Source: Methylocystis sp. Sn-Cys (GTDB lineage: Bacteria; Pseudomonadota; Alphaproteobacteria; Rhizobiales; Beijerinckiaceae). From it: a DNA stretch of 64,000 nucleotides. Under the pieces are notes generated by a model. It saw only the letters and a program-made list of their open reading frames with translations. It was not told the DNA's origin and made no database searches. Of the stretch, positions 27,385 to 37,092 are shown in pieces (the stretch's first letter is position 1; each line of letters begins with the position of its first letter). A program made the translations under genes and the position numbers. The stretch is from the NCBI RefSeq assembly GCF_016745395.1, contig NZ_JAERVJ010000010.1, forward strand, positions 77,083-141,082, given 5' to 3'.

Positions 27385-28095
27385 ATGAATCGTCGCAGTT
27401 TCGTGAAGCTTCTTCCTTTGTCGATCGGCGCGGCGTCGGCGCCATCCTGGGCCGCTGACGGCCTCCCTATCTTTCACGTTGAGAGGTTCAGCGACCGCCT
27501 TTTCGTTGCCGCCGACCGGGTCAGCGATAAATCGCTCAGTCGAGCAACACTGCAAGAAGCAATTCATCTCGCGTCTCGGCACGGCCTCGCATTGGAATTC
27601 GGCGAAGGGGTTTTTCGTACCCGCGGATTTGTAATCGACGCGCCTCTATCGGTGCGCGGAACGCCCGGCAAGACGATCATCAAACCGATGGGGCAAGAAA
27701 GCTTTACGATTGACGTGCGTCCACAAGCCGGGCGTGAACGTCTTTCTGGCGTCTCCCTGAGCGGCCTGACGTTCTCGGGGGGCTCCTTGCCGCACGCCAT
27801 GGGCGTCAATCCTCTCGAGCGCCCGATCGACACCCTTCCTTATGCGCCAGAACGCTTCAACGGCTTGCTTACAGCTTGGCGCGTCGATGGTTTTTCCGTC
27901 TCGGATTGTGTCTTCGAAGGGGCGCCGCAGGCCGCTGTCGCCCTATGGGAGTGCCAGGGGGCAAGGATTTCGAATAACAGGATCAGTCTCAGCCGCGTGG
28001 CGATGTTTTCCCATGCAGGGCGCGACAATGTCTTTTTTGGCAACGACTGCGCCGAGTCCATTGAGTTCGGCGTTTATCTCGCACATTTCGCCTAG
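27385..28095 (+). CDS. Tat-exported beta-helix protein, probably shortened
   Basis: A 236-residue protein beginning MNRRSFVKLLPLSIGAA, a clear twin-arginine signal with an AWA cleavage region. The rest has beta-helix coils (LQEAIHLASRHGLALEFGEG, GLTFSGG, DGFSVSDCVFEG, GARISNNRISLS), like the TAT-translocated repetitive proteins of Rhizobiales (TIGR03808-like). It stops in mid-helix, while the next gene's similar protein runs about 300 residues further, so it may be a truncated paralogue. Its TAG stop is part of the CTAG duplicated by the adjacent IS element and existed before insertion. Role: perhaps binding or modifying surface polysaccharide, inferred from neighbours. Confidence 0.7.
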   Translation: MNRRSFVKLLPLSIGAASAPSWAADGLPIFHVERFSDRLFVAADRVSDKSLSRATLQEAIHLASRHGLALEFGEGVFRTRGFVIDAPLSVRGTPGKTIIKPMGQESFTIDVRPQAGRERLSGVSLSGLTFSGGSLPHAMGVNPLERPIDTLPYAPERFNGLLTAWRVDGFSVSDCVFEGAPQAAVALWECQGARISNNRISLSRVAMFSHAGRDNVFFGNDCAESIEFGVYLAHFA

Positions 28096-28958
28096 AGGGT
28101 GTTATGTACTTTGGTAGTTGATTATCTTAATGGAATCGGATGTCTCCGATTCGCAAACCGTATCCGTCTGATGTCAGCGACGAGGAATGGTCGCTGGTTG
28201 CGCCGTATCTGACGCTGATGGACGAGGGCGCTCCGCAACGTCAGCATTTGCTTCGTGAGCTATTCAACGGCCTGCGCTACGTTCTGCGTTACGGCATAGC
28301 ATGGCGCGCCATGCCCAACGATCTGCCGCCCTGGTCCGCAGTGTATCAGCAATCGCAGCGCTGGCTGGCGGCGGGCGTGTTCGAAGAGCTTGCGCAGGAC
28401 CTGCGCGCCTTGTTGCGCGTCGCCTCCGGTCGCGCCGAGGAGCCAACCGCGGCGATCATCGACAGCCGCACGCTGCGTTCGACGCCGGAAAGCGGTCCAC
28501 GGGCCGGCTATGACGGCGCCAAGCGCAAGCGCGGCTCCAAGCTGCACATGGCGGTCGACACGCTGGGGCACTTGCTGGCGCTGCACGTTACGCCAGCGAA
28601 TGTCGACGACCGCGCCGAGGTCGGCAAGCTCGCCGCCGCTGTGCAGGACGCCACAGGCGAGAACGTCGAGCTTATTTATGTCGATCAAGGTTATACCGGC
28701 GAGAAAGCCACGGAGGCGGCCAAAGCGCAGGGCGTCGAACTCTGCGTGGTCAAACTCTCCGAAGCGAAAAAAGGCTTCGTGCTGTTGCCCAAACGCTGGG
28801 TCGTCGAACGATCCTTCGCTTGGGCGACCCGATGCAGGCGGCTGGTCAAAGACTACGAACGCTACGCCGACACACTCGCTGGCCTCCACGTCGTCGCTTT
28901 TGCCTGCCTCATGCTCAAACGCGCAGCCGACTTCGTAATACAGAGTGCATAACACCCT
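28096..28958 (+). mobile_element. IS5-family insertion sequence, complete
   Basis: An 863-bp element with 11-bp terminal inverted repeats (AGGGTGTTATG at 28096-28106; CATAACACCCT at 28948-28958), flanked by CTAG direct repeats (28092-28095 and 28959-28962), a typical IS5-family target. It carries one intact transposase gene. Intact ends and frame suggest recent insertion. It separates two beta-helix genes that would otherwise be 18 bases apart. Confidence 0.92.
28140..28952 (+). CDS. IS5-family transposase
   Basis: A 270-residue single-frame DDE transposase. The N-terminal part has LTDAEW-like DVSDEEWSLVAPYL and the GIAWRAMPNDLPPWSAVY helix-turn region (DUF4096 type); the catalytic acidic residues appear in AAIIDSRTLRS, LIYVDQGYTG and WVVERSFAWATRCRRLVKDYER, the last being the Y-R-E-K-like C-terminal signature. 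It fills nearly all of the IS element. No frameshift is needed. Confidence 0.93.
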   Translation: MSPIRKPYPSDVSDEEWSLVAPYLTLMDEGAPQRQHLLRELFNGLRYVLRYGIAWRAMPNDLPPWSAVYQQSQRWLAAGVFEELAQDLRALLRVASGRAEEPTAAIIDSRTLRSTPESGPRAGYDGAKRKRGSKLHMAVDTLGHLLALHVTPANVDDRAEVGKLAAAVQDATGENVELIYVDQGYTGEKATEAAKAQGVELCVVKLSEAKKGFVLLPKRWVVERSFAWATRCRRLVKDYERYADTLAGLHVVAFACLMLKRAADFVIQSA

Positions 28959-28980
28959 CTAGGACTTTTGGGAGTAAAAT

Positions 28981-30408
28981 ATGCCTTCGATTACATCCTC
29001 GCCAACAAATATCGTTTACTCGACTGCAGCGGGGACGGGCACGCTGCAAGGCGCCATCAATCTCGCCCAATCGACGGGGCTGCCGCTATTTATCGCGCCT
29101 GGCATTTATACGGAAGCATCCGTCATTATCGCTGGAACAGTGACGATTTACGCACGAAAAGATAGCGTGCAACTGAGATCGTCGACGAGCAATGCTTTCG
29201 TTATGCAGATCGGGTCGGGAACGACCTCCTCCCGCATCCCGGGCGTTGTCATCAGGGGATTGAATTTCGACGGGGAGAACAAGCCACTAGGCGGACAAAA
29301 TGGCCTGCTGCAGTTTTTCAATGCCGATCGCATGGTGGTGGAGGATTGTTTTTTCTGGCGCTCCACTTCGTCTGGTCTGTATCTCTATGGCGCTGAAGGC
29401 CGCGTCAGCGGCAACCGCTGCGACAATTGCAGCGCCTCCCTGAGCAGCGTAAACGGGGCCGGGCTGACGATAGAAAACAACTATCTTACCAACAGCCTCA
29501 ACACCGGCATCGAATGCTATCGGTCGCCCTGGGCCGTATCGCAAACTTATTTTGATGGAACAATCATTCAACGAAATCGAGTGTATACCGTCCTCAATAA
29601 TTCTGGCGGAAGCGGGCAATGGGGCAACGCCATTGCTTGCAATGGCTTGCGCTTCCTACGCATAGCCGATAATTTCATATCAAACGCCAATTACTCTGCT
29701 ATCAGAGTAAATTATTGCAAAGACGTTACTATTTCCTCCAATCAGGTCGACGCCGCGCGCGAGGTGGCCATCTTTGTAGAGAACCCTGCCGATTATGCAG
29801 GCGGTTGGACAAATGTCGTCATCTCTGGGAACACATTGAATAATGTCGGCGGCGGAATAGTCTGTGTCAATAATAACGCCGGCAGCCGTCGTGCGACAAT
29901 AACTGGAAACGCCATATATTATGTCAAGAAAAACACTTTCACCGAATATACAGACGGCGTCAGTGGCGGCTATAGCCGCATAACACATGGCGTTGGGATT
30001 TGGCTTGCTGCGGATTGCATTGCCGATGGCAATACGATCGAATACGCGGAAGCGGCGGGCATAGCCGCGATCTTTTCTGGAACATGGAATGGCCAAGGCG
30101 CCCCGGACCAAAATACGGTTACTGCGCTCATCTCGAACAATATTCTAAAGTATTGCTACGTTGGAGTCGGTTATTCCGATAATGACCCACGCACCTTTGT
30201 CGAAATATCCGGCAATATCATTGTCGGCGCCGGCGCCTTTCAGATCGTCAAAATGGCGGTGACGAGTCTGCCTTCGCCTGCGCCCGAGGGCAATTACTAT
30301 GGCCCGCCCGCCCCAGTCGCCGGCGCGCCCGAAATGGGAGGCGTTTCCAACGCAGTCAGCACGCGCTGGTCATTCAATCGGAACAAGATCGTCAGCGCGA
30401 CGGTGTGA
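28981..30408 (+). CDS. Right-handed parallel beta-helix repeat protein
   Basis: A 475-residue protein made of beta-helix coils rich in Asn and Gly turns (GLTIENNYLTN, GTIIQRNRVYT, DVTISSNQVDA, NVVISGNTLNN, RATITGNAIYY, FVEISGNIIVG). It resembles the C-terminal part of TAT-translocated repetitive proteins but has no signal peptide; GGGAG sits nine bases before the ATG. Related folds cleave or epimerise polysaccharides (pectate lyase, alginate epimerase), but no catalytic residues could be assigned. Codon use appears less GC-biased than its neighbours. The upstream IS may cut it off from its original promoter. Confidence 0.75.
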   Translation: MPSITSSPTNIVYSTAAGTGTLQGAINLAQSTGLPLFIAPGIYTEASVIIAGTVTIYARKDSVQLRSSTSNAFVMQIGSGTTSSRIPGVVIRGLNFDGENKPLGGQNGLLQFFNADRMVVEDCFFWRSTSSGLYLYGAEGRVSGNRCDNCSASLSSVNGAGLTIENNYLTNSLNTGIECYRSPWAVSQTYFDGTIIQRNRVYTVLNNSGGSGQWGNAIACNGLRFLRIADNFISNANYSAIRVNYCKDVTISSNQVDAAREVAIFVENPADYAGGWTNVVISGNTLNNVGGGIVCVNNNAGSRRATITGNAIYYVKKNTFTEYTDGVSGGYSRITHGVGIWLAADCIADGNTIEYAEAAGIAAIFSGTWNGQGAPDQNTVTALISNNILKYCYVGVGYSDNDPRTFVEISGNIIVGAGAFQIVKMAVTSLPSPAPEGNYYGPPAPVAGAPEMGGVSNAVSTRWSFNRNKIVSATV

Positions 30409-30490
30409 TCGGGCCGGCGCAGTCTCATTAACAGTTGCGCAACCGGGCCAACTTAGGCTGCGGCCTTCGAAACTATTTGGAAATCAGCGG

Positions 30491-31258
30491 ATGGCTTTAA
30501 GCAGGGAACCCGCAAATGACATAAGTGCGATCGTGGCGAGCCTTGGCTATGATCCCGACTTCAACTGGGCTTGGGAGAATTACAAGCGCACGATCATCGA
30601 AATCGCACGCCAGAAAGGTTTGAGGCGCCATCTCGAAATCGGCGGCGGCCGCGATCCGCTCTTCCTGCCGGACGAAATCGTCACCCTGGGCTTCGACGTC
30701 ACGCTCAACGATATTTCCGCGCGTGAATTGTCGCTCGCGCCGGCAGGCTATTCGACGGTCGTTTGCGACATCGCCGGCAAGGACGCCAAAGCCATCCTCG
30801 GGCCCGAGCGATACGACATCGCGTATAGCCGCATGGTGATGGAGCATGTCCCCGATGTTGCGAGCATGTGGGAAAACATTGCTTATACGCTCGCGCCGGG
30901 CGGCGTCGCTTTCAGCTTCTTTCCAACGCTTTATGCGCCGCCCTATGTCCTCAACCGCCTCATCCCGGAAAAAATTTCCCGCTGGATGCTGGAGACAGTA
31001 TTCCCCGATCGCAAGGACGACGGAGACAATCCGAAATTTCCCGCCTATTATGACCATTGCTTTAGCGACGAGTCGAAGATACTCCCGATACTGAAGCGCG
31101 CCGGTTTCTCTGAAGTAGTTGTCCTTCCCTTCTGGGGGTACAGCTATTTTTGGAAGTTTCCCGGCATCAAGCAGCTCGACGCGGCTTTTACGAATATCGC
31201 GCGCAAGCGCCAATGGCGCGCCTTTTCGAGCTTCGCCTATGTGATCGCAACAAAATGA
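30491..31258 (+). CDS. Class I SAM-dependent methyltransferase
   Basis: A 255-residue Rossmann-type methyltransferase. Motif I reads HLEIGGGRDPLF, with an acidic residue at the end of strand 2 (FDVTLNDIS), and a motif IV-like YDIAYSRMVMEHVPDV, as in Methyltransf_11/23 families. It overlaps the next glycosyltransferase gene by ATGA, so it probably acts on the same glycan or lipid-linked sugar. Substrate unknown. Confidence 0.8.
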   Translation: MALSREPANDISAIVASLGYDPDFNWAWENYKRTIIEIARQKGLRRHLEIGGGRDPLFLPDEIVTLGFDVTLNDISARELSLAPAGYSTVVCDIAGKDAKAILGPERYDIAYSRMVMEHVPDVASMWENIAYTLAPGGVAFSFFPTLYAPPYVLNRLIPEKISRWMLETVFPDRKDDGDNPKFPAYYDHCFSDESKILPILKRAGFSEVVVLPFWGYSYFWKFPGIKQLDAAFTNIARKRQWRAFSSFAYVIATK

Positions 31259-32487
31259 CTCTACGCATCATTGTCGTCACCGATCACGCGCATATCAACG
31301 GCGGCCTCGCCAAGGTCGCCATCGACAGCGCCAAGGGCTTTGCGGAACGCGGCTATCGCGTCGATTATTTCTCCGCCGTCGGCCCGGTGGAGCCAGGCCT
31401 CACTGAGGCGGGCGTCACGGTGACGCTGCTCGATCAAGCCGATGTGACGTCAGCCTCTTCTCTCGCGCGCTTCGGCGCGCAATGGCTGTGGAACGCGGCG
31501 GCGGAGCATGGGCTCGCCAACCTTCTCGCCTCTTGCGATCCCGCCGAGACGATCGTCCATGTGCATGGCTGGGCCAAGGCGCTCTCGCCCTCCATCGGCC
31601 GGGCGCTGAGGCGCTCGGGCCTGCCGGTGGTTCATACGCTCCACGAGTTTTACCTCGCTTGCCCAAATGGCGGGTTTTACGATTATGGCGCGGCGCGCAA
31701 CTGCGACTACAAAGCCATGTCGCTCGGCTGCATCGCGCATAACTGCGACTCGCGCGGCTATCATCGCAAGCTGATGCGCGTTGGCCGCCATGCGCTGATG
31801 CTCTATGGGAGCGGCCTTTATGAGACGGCGCGCCATCTCATATCCATCTCGAAGCTGCAGCGCGAGGTGATCGCGCCCTACATGCCAAAGGACGCTGTTT
31901 TCTACGAGGTCGGCAATCCAATCGATGTGGCGGACCTGGGACCGAAGGGCGACCAAGCGCCGGGCGATTTCGTCTTTGTGGGGCGCCTCTCGGCGGAAAA
32001 GGGCCCGCGTTACTTCGCCGAAGCCGCGCGCCTTGCGGGCGTCGCGCCCGTCTTCGTCGGCGATGGCCCCGAGCGCGAGGCGCTTGGAAAAGAATTCCCT
32101 GAGTCAAAGTTTCTCGGCTGGCGGAGCCCGCCGGAGGTGCGCGCGGCGTTGCGCGCGGCGCGGGCGCTCGTTTTTCCTTCCGTTTGGTACGAGGGCCAGC
32201 CGCTCACCGTCTATGAGTCGCTCGCCCTCGGCACGCCCGTGATCGTCAGCGATCTCTGCGCCGGGCGCGAGGCGGTCGTCGACGGCGAAACGGGCGTCTG
32301 GTTCAAATCCTCCGACGCGCAATCGCTTGCCGAGGCCATTACGCGTCTCAAGGACGGTGGAGTCGCGCGGCGAATGTCCGAGGCGGCCTATGCGCGCTAT
32401 TGGGCGGCCCCGCTGACGCTCGATCGCCACCTCGATTCCGTCGCGGCCGTCTATGAGAAGGTTCAATCACATTGGCGCGCGGCATGA
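31255..32487 (+). CDS. Glycosyltransferase family 4
   Basis: A 410-residue GT-B glycosyltransferase. The N-terminal GGLAKVAIDSAKGFAERGY and the middle VHTLHEFYLACPNGG are typical GT4 segments; the C-terminal domain has FVFVGRLSAEKGPRYFAEAA and the retaining-enzyme E-x7-E motif in YEGQPLTVYESLALGTPVI. A Cys-containing stretch (NCDYKAMSLGCIAHNC) lies mid-protein. Its start overlaps the methyltransferase stop and its stop overlaps the next start, both by ATGA, indicating coupled translation for one surface-glycan pathway. Confidence 0.9.
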   Translation: MTLRIIVVTDHAHINGGLAKVAIDSAKGFAERGYRVDYFSAVGPVEPGLTEAGVTVTLLDQADVTSASSLARFGAQWLWNAAAEHGLANLLASCDPAETIVHVHGWAKALSPSIGRALRRSGLPVVHTLHEFYLACPNGGFYDYGAARNCDYKAMSLGCIAHNCDSRGYHRKLMRVGRHALMLYGSGLYETARHLISISKLQREVIAPYMPKDAVFYEVGNPIDVADLGPKGDQAPGDFVFVGRLSAEKGPRYFAEAARLAGVAPVFVGDGPEREALGKEFPESKFLGWRSPPEVRAALRAARALVFPSVWYEGQPLTVYESLALGTPVIVSDLCAGREAVVDGETGVWFKSSDAQSLAEAITRLKDGGVARRMSEAAYARYWAAPLTLDRHLDSVAAVYEKVQSHWRAA

Positions 32488-33353
32488 AGATCGTTGTCGC
32501 CATCGCCACGACCGGGCGTCCACATGTCGTCGGGCAATGCCTGCAGCGTTTCGCCAAATTCTCGCATGAGCTGCATCGCTTGCTGGTGATCGGCGCGTCT
32601 CCCGAAGACGCGCCGATCCCGGCGGGCGCAGCGGAGTTTCATGTCGCGCGCGCACGCGGCCTGACGATCCAGCGCAATCACGCTTTGGACCTTGTCGGGA
32701 GAGATGCGGATGTTCTCGTCTTCGTCGATGACGACTATGTTCCGAGCGAAGGCTTCATCGACGGCGTCAGGCGCTTGTTCGCCGAACATGCCGACATCGT
32801 GGCCGCATCGGGCCATTTGATCGCCGACGGCATTCACCACCGCGAACCGCTCGATTTCGCTCAAGCGGACGCCCTCGTCGCCGCCTATTCGCCCCCCTGC
32901 CCCGGCGATGTCCGAATGACCGACGAGACGGGCACATATGGCTGCAATATGGCTTTTCGCCTTGCCGCCGCGCCGCAAGCGCGCTTCGATGAAAATCTGC
33001 CGCTCTATGGATGGCTCGAAGACACCGACTTCTCGGCGTTGTATGCGCGCGTCGGCCGCGTTGTCCGCACCAATGCCTTCGCGGGGGTGCATCTTGGCGT
33101 TCGTTCCGGCCGCACCTCGGGCGTGCGGCTAGGCTATTCGCAGATCGCCAACCCACTCTACCTTTTACGCAAGGGAACCGTTTCGGCTGGTTTCGCCCTG
33201 AACCTCGCGAGCAGGAATTTTCTGGCCAATGTCGCCAAATCGCTCGTCCCAGAGCCCGGGATCGACCGCTTTGGCCGATTGCGCGGCAATCTGCTCGCGC
33301 TTCTGGATCTAGCGCGCAATCGTTGCGACCCGCGCCGCGTGCTGGAGTTATGA
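32484..33353 (+). CDS. Glycosyltransferase family 2
   Basis: A 289-residue GT-A inverting glycosyltransferase. It opens with KIVVAIATTGRP, has the metal/nucleotide-binding DDD in LVFVDDDYVPS, and the catalytic-base region WLEDTDFSALY. The start MKIVVAIAT overlaps the preceding stop by four bases; a MARG extension in frame is unlikely. It ends five bases into the convergent flippase gene. Confidence 0.88.
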   Translation: MKIVVAIATTGRPHVVGQCLQRFAKFSHELHRLLVIGASPEDAPIPAGAAEFHVARARGLTIQRNHALDLVGRDADVLVFVDDDYVPSEGFIDGVRRLFAEHADIVAASGHLIADGIHHREPLDFAQADALVAAYSPPCPGDVRMTDETGTYGCNMAFRLAAAPQARFDENLPLYGWLEDTDFSALYARVGRVVRTNAFAGVHLGVRSGRTSGVRLGYSQIANPLYLLRKGTVSAGFALNLASRNFLANVAKSLVPEPGIDRFGRLRGNLLALLDLARNRCDPRRVLEL

Positions 33354-34793
33354 GCGCGCCTCGGCGTTTCTTCCCCGCAGCCGCCTTAGAACGCTCGGCC
33401 AGATGACGCTGCGCAGATCGGCGATGTCGAACGCATAAGCGACGGCGCCATAGACAGCGGCGCCTGCGAGAATTTGCATCGCAAGGGTAACGACGCCCGG
33501 CGCCAGGGCCCGCATCGGCGCGCCCAGGAGAAGCATGGCGGATGTCGCGACGACGGCCCCGATCACGTCGCGGGCGCGTGGCCACATCGGCTCCAAAAGA
33601 AAGAGCATGGCGACAAGCGCTGCAAAGCCGGCGACGGATGAAATCGATTGCGCATAAGCGAAGCGCGTGGCGTCCGCGGTCGCAGGCAACAGCGCGACGG
33701 CCACAAGATCGGCAAGCAAGGCGATCAGCGCGGCAATGATCAGCGGCGTCAATCGATGCGCGAGCTGGAAGGCGGTGTTCACGCCATAATTTGTCATTGC
33801 GAAAGCGAAGAGCGCGGGCGTCATCTGCGCAAAATACAGCGCGAATGGACCGCGGAAATTCTCCGGCGCGAACAGCGCCTCGAAGCTCGGGAGAATGAGC
33901 CAGGAGCCCGCGACGGCGGGCGTGACGATCGCAAAAACAACGCCGAGATTACGGGAGATTTGCGCGCGCGCGGCAATGGCCCCTGACGTGCGTTCCGTAT
34001 GCACGGCGAGCTGGAAAAGAATCACGTCGATGGCCGAGCCGATCGCGCCGACGATTCGAACGCCCGTCTCGAAGGCGAGCGAGATTTGCCCAACTTCCGC
34101 GAAACCATGGTCCCGCGCCAGCAGCGTGCGGTTGATGAGCGGCACGATCTGATAAAGAACGCTGGCAAGGACAATCGGCGCGCCATAGGCCAGAAAGCGC
34201 GTCGCCAGCCGGCGCTCCGCCAGGCGAAAGCGCGTATTCGGATCGGCAAGCTCGCCCCTCGCCACAATGAGGCAGCCTGCAACCGAAATGATCATGCCAA
34301 CGAGCGCCACATTGGCGGAGCCGAACACGAAAGCGCCGCCGACCGTCAGAGCGAAGGCGAGCGCGTTCTTGGCGATGACCAGAGCGCCATAGGCCCTGTC
34401 GTGGAAGCGCGCGCGCACGAGGGCGGTCGCCGTGTCGAAGAGCGCATTGGAGAGCGAGACGCCGACAGCGAGCGCGGCAAGGTCGTGGCTCAGCGGGAGA
34501 TCGAGCCCCAGCCAATAGACAAGGAGCGCGGCGAGCAGCGCGAGCGCCGCAAGCGCGGCGAACGCCAGATCGAGCGTCGAGCGGACTTCCGGATGCTCTT
34601 TGCGGTCCTGCTCCGAATAATAGCGCGTCGCCGCGAGCCGAAGCCAATCGAAAACGAAAGTCTGCAGGACGACGGCGACGGAGAGCGCCAGCACGAAACG
34701 CCCATATTCGGCGGGGCCCAGAAATTTCGCGACGAGCAGTCCGACGACGAAATTCAGCAGGCTGTTGAGGATGAAGGGAACCATCATCCACAT
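33348..34793 (-). CDS. Polysaccharide flippase, Wzx/MATE-like
   Basis: A 481-residue membrane protein with about twelve to fourteen hydrophobic segments, of the oligosaccharide/lipopolysaccharide exporter (PST) family. The N-terminal NSLLNFVVGLLVAKFLGPAEYGRFVLA is the family signature, and IVLASVLYQIVPLINRTLLA fits the helix 7 region. It would flip lipid-linked sugar repeat units to the periplasm. No Wzy or chain-length gene is seen next to it. Confidence 0.85.
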   Translation of the reverse strand: MWMMVPFILNSLLNFVVGLLVAKFLGPAEYGRFVLALSVAVVLQTFVFDWLRLAATRYYSEQDRKEHPEVRSTLDLAFAALAALALLAALLVYWLGLDLPLSHDLAALAVGVSLSNALFDTATALVRARFHDRAYGALVIAKNALAFALTVGGAFVFGSANVALVGMIISVAGCLIVARGELADPNTRFRLAERRLATRFLAYGAPIVLASVLYQIVPLINRTLLARDHGFAEVGQISLAFETGVRIVGAIGSAIDVILFQLAVHTERTSGAIAARAQISRNLGVVFAIVTPAVAGSWLILPSFEALFAPENFRGPFALYFAQMTPALFAFAMTNYGVNTAFQLAHRLTPLIIAALIALLADLVAVALLPATADATRFAYAQSISSVAGFAALVAMLFLLEPMWPRARDVIGAVVATSAMLLLGAPMRALAPGVVTLAMQILAGAAVYGAVAYAFDIADLRSVIWPSVLRRLRGRNAEARS

Positions 34794-34830
34794 TGCGACG
34801 CGCTCTCCTCGATAGCCTGCGGACGCGGAC

Positions 34831-36600
34831 TCAAAGCTGGAACCTCAGGCCCAAGAGATAAACATTCGCCGAGTAGCCGGCGTTGCGGAACGAGCTGCTG
34901 AGCTGCTCATGCGTGAAGCTGCCGCGCAGCGTGATCGATCGCGTCAGCTTGTATTCCAGCCGGACGGCCGCGCTGCCGCCACGTTCGCGGACGTTCAAAC
35001 TTGCGCCGGAAGCCACCGCAGCAGCGACGACAATGGGGGAGTCCGAACTCTGGTAGTCGTTGGTGAAATAGTTGCCGGTGAAGGTGATGTTGAGATTGCG
35101 CATCAGATCGTGCGAGAGCGTCGCGGTGATCGACCGCGTCAGCACGCCGCTCGCGTAGGCGAGCGTCGTTTCGTTCATTGTTGTCGAGCCGCGCAGCGTC
35201 AACGTCGTCAGCGCGGAGGGCGTATAGATGAGCGCGGCGTCGATCACCGGGCCGCGCAGCTCCGCCAGACGGAAGTCGGCGTAGTTTCTTTGGCCATAGC
35301 CGCCGGAAATCTCGCCTTTCACCATCTCCGTGACGTTGAAGGTGGCGCCGCCGCGGATGGTGTAGCCCGTGCTGTCGCGATAGAAGCCATAAGGGTCGAC
35401 CGGCGAGTCGTGAATGCGCTTGTCGAGGGTTCCTTCCACGAAAGGCTTCAGATCCGGCGTGACCTCGTAGGAGGCTCGCAGCAGCCCGCCGAAGTCGTTG
35501 TAGCTCGTCGATGCGAGATTGAGCGTCGTGCCGTTCGAATATTGCGCGTCCTGATACCAGACGCGATCATAGGTGCCGCGCAGCGACACCTCGATCCGCG
35601 AGAATTTCTGCGTGACGCCGCCCTGGGTTCCGACCCCGAGTATGATCGGCCGATTGACCACGTAGACGCTCGACTGATCGGCCGAGATCGCTGGCGCGCC
35701 GGGCCGCTGCGTATCGAGCTGCAAGCGTCCGCGCAGATCGAGCGCGGTGTCGGTCGTCAGATCGTAGCGCGCGGTCATGGCGCCCTGGGCGTCGGCGCGG
35801 CTCGCGGTTGGATAGTCGAAATATTCCGAGTATCCGCCGCGCAACTCGCCTTCGAGGCTGTGGCGCGACCAGTCGGATTTGACCCGCAACCCGCCTTCGC
35901 CGCGAAAGAGCGTCGAACCGCGCGGGTTGTAGCTCGCAGACAGACGGTTGGGGTTATCGTCATAACCGCCGGACGTCTGGACGAAGGGGAACAGCAGCGT
36001 CGAGCCGACCGCGACGCCGAGCGGATCATAGGGGTTCATCTCGACCTTCGGCTTGCCCTTCGCCTTGATCGTCGGCTCGGCGGCGACTGTGACGGGCGGA
36101 GGCGCAGGCGCGAGAAGATGCTGACCAGGCGGCGCATAGGTCGACCGCAGCCGCAAAGCCCGCTGCTTGGCGACATAGGAGGATTTGTAAGGCTCCAGCG
36201 CCGGGAGCGGCGTTTTCGGCGAGAAGGGCGGCGGATAGGGCGCGCGCCGAGGCGGGTAAGGCTTGGGAAGCTTTTGCCGCTTCACCGGCGCGCCATAGTT
36301 GGCCCCGGCGGGAAGGCCGGAAGTCTGGCCGAGGCCGAGGCTCCCGGCTTGGGGAGCGACGGCGGAGCCAGGGGAATCCAGTCGGCGTAGCGGCGGCTTA
36401 TCCTGTCCCGCAAGCGTCGAGAGAGGCGCGCTCGCCTTTGGTTGCGGCAAGGCCTGCCCGCGCGCCGGCGTTGCCGCAGCCACGGCCAATGCGGCGCAGA
36501 GCGCAGCCAACGCAACGCGGCTCCTTGAGCTTCCCGGCGGCACCTGATCCCTCGCCTGCGCCTGAAAGGCCCGCGAGACGGCGCGGGCGGCGCATGGCAA
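34831..36600 (-). CDS. Outer-membrane beta-barrel protein, BBP2-like
   Basis: A 589-residue secreted protein: a signal peptide (hydrophobic VALAALCAALAVAAATPARG near residues 28-48), a long Pro/Ala-rich linker (50-200), then a barrel of alternating strands ending in VYLLGLRFQL, an outer-membrane insertion signal. It resembles the putative beta-barrel porin 2 family (BBP2_2) often found in exopolysaccharide clusters. It follows the flippase on the same strand by 37 bases. A role in export or anchoring of the polysaccharide is inference. Confidence 0.72.
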   Translation of the reverse strand: MPCAARAVSRAFQAQARDQVPPGSSRSRVALAALCAALAVAAATPARGQALPQPKASAPLSTLAGQDKPPLRRLDSPGSAVAPQAGSLGLGQTSGLPAGANYGAPVKRQKLPKPYPPRRAPYPPPFSPKTPLPALEPYKSSYVAKQRALRLRSTYAPPGQHLLAPAPPPVTVAAEPTIKAKGKPKVEMNPYDPLGVAVGSTLLFPFVQTSGGYDDNPNRLSASYNPRGSTLFRGEGGLRVKSDWSRHSLEGELRGGYSEYFDYPTASRADAQGAMTARYDLTTDTALDLRGRLQLDTQRPGAPAISADQSSVYVVNRPIILGVGTQGGVTQKFSRIEVSLRGTYDRVWYQDAQYSNGTTLNLASTSYNDFGGLLRASYEVTPDLKPFVEGTLDKRIHDSPVDPYGFYRDSTGYTIRGGATFNVTEMVKGEISGGYGQRNYADFRLAELRGPVIDAALIYTPSALTTLTLRGSTTMNETTLAYASGVLTRSITATLSHDLMRNLNITFTGNYFTNDYQSSDSPIVVAAAVASGASLNVRERGGSAAVRLEYKLTRSITLRGSFTHEQLSSSFRNAGYSANVYLLGLRFQL

Positions 36601-36636
36601 GGGTTAGGGCTTTATGGTTAACGCGAGCTTATCGGC

Positions 36637-36891
36637 CTATTCCATGCCGAGCGCGGAAAGGTAGAGCTCCATGATCTCTTCTTCCTCCTCGCGCTTATGC
36701 TTGTCCTGGCGGCGCAGGGAGACGATCTTGCGAATGATTTTTGGATCGAAGCCGGTTCCCTTGGCTTCGGCGTAGACGTCCTTGATGTCGTCGGCGATTG
36801 CGCGCTTTTCCTCTTCGAGCTTTTCGATTCGCTCGATAAAGGCGCGCAAATGACCGCCGTCGACGGCGGAGTCCACCGCATTGGTGTCCAT
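36637..36891 (-). CDS. gapR: GapR family nucleoid protein (DUF2312)
   Basis: An 84-residue protein of the DUF2312/GapR family, which in Caulobacter binds AT-rich, overtwisted DNA and assists replication and chromosome segregation. The family core [40 protein letters not shown] is present, ending in a short helical tail. The start MDTNAVD is chosen because it gives the usual length. Proteins of this family occur almost only in alphaproteobacteria, which supports the taxonomic call. Confidence 0.93.
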   Translation of the reverse strand: MDTNAVDSAVDGGHLRAFIERIEKLEEEKRAIADDIKDVYAEAKGTGFDPKIIRKIVSLRRQDKHKREEEEEIMELYLSALGME

Positions 36892-37092
36892 GGTGCTTTC
36901 CCGCAAAAGTTGGCCGGCTCGGGTTTGGCCTGCCGGCGATTTCCGGCGAGGCTTGCGACAGCTTCGTGACCTCGTCAAGGCGGAGGCGCCGCTAATCCCC
37001 CATTATCTCTGTCCCAGACCCAGGGCGCCTTGAAAGCGAGTCTGTGGCGTCCGACATTTGCCTGTGGCGCGGTGAGCGCATTGGAGAGAGAC

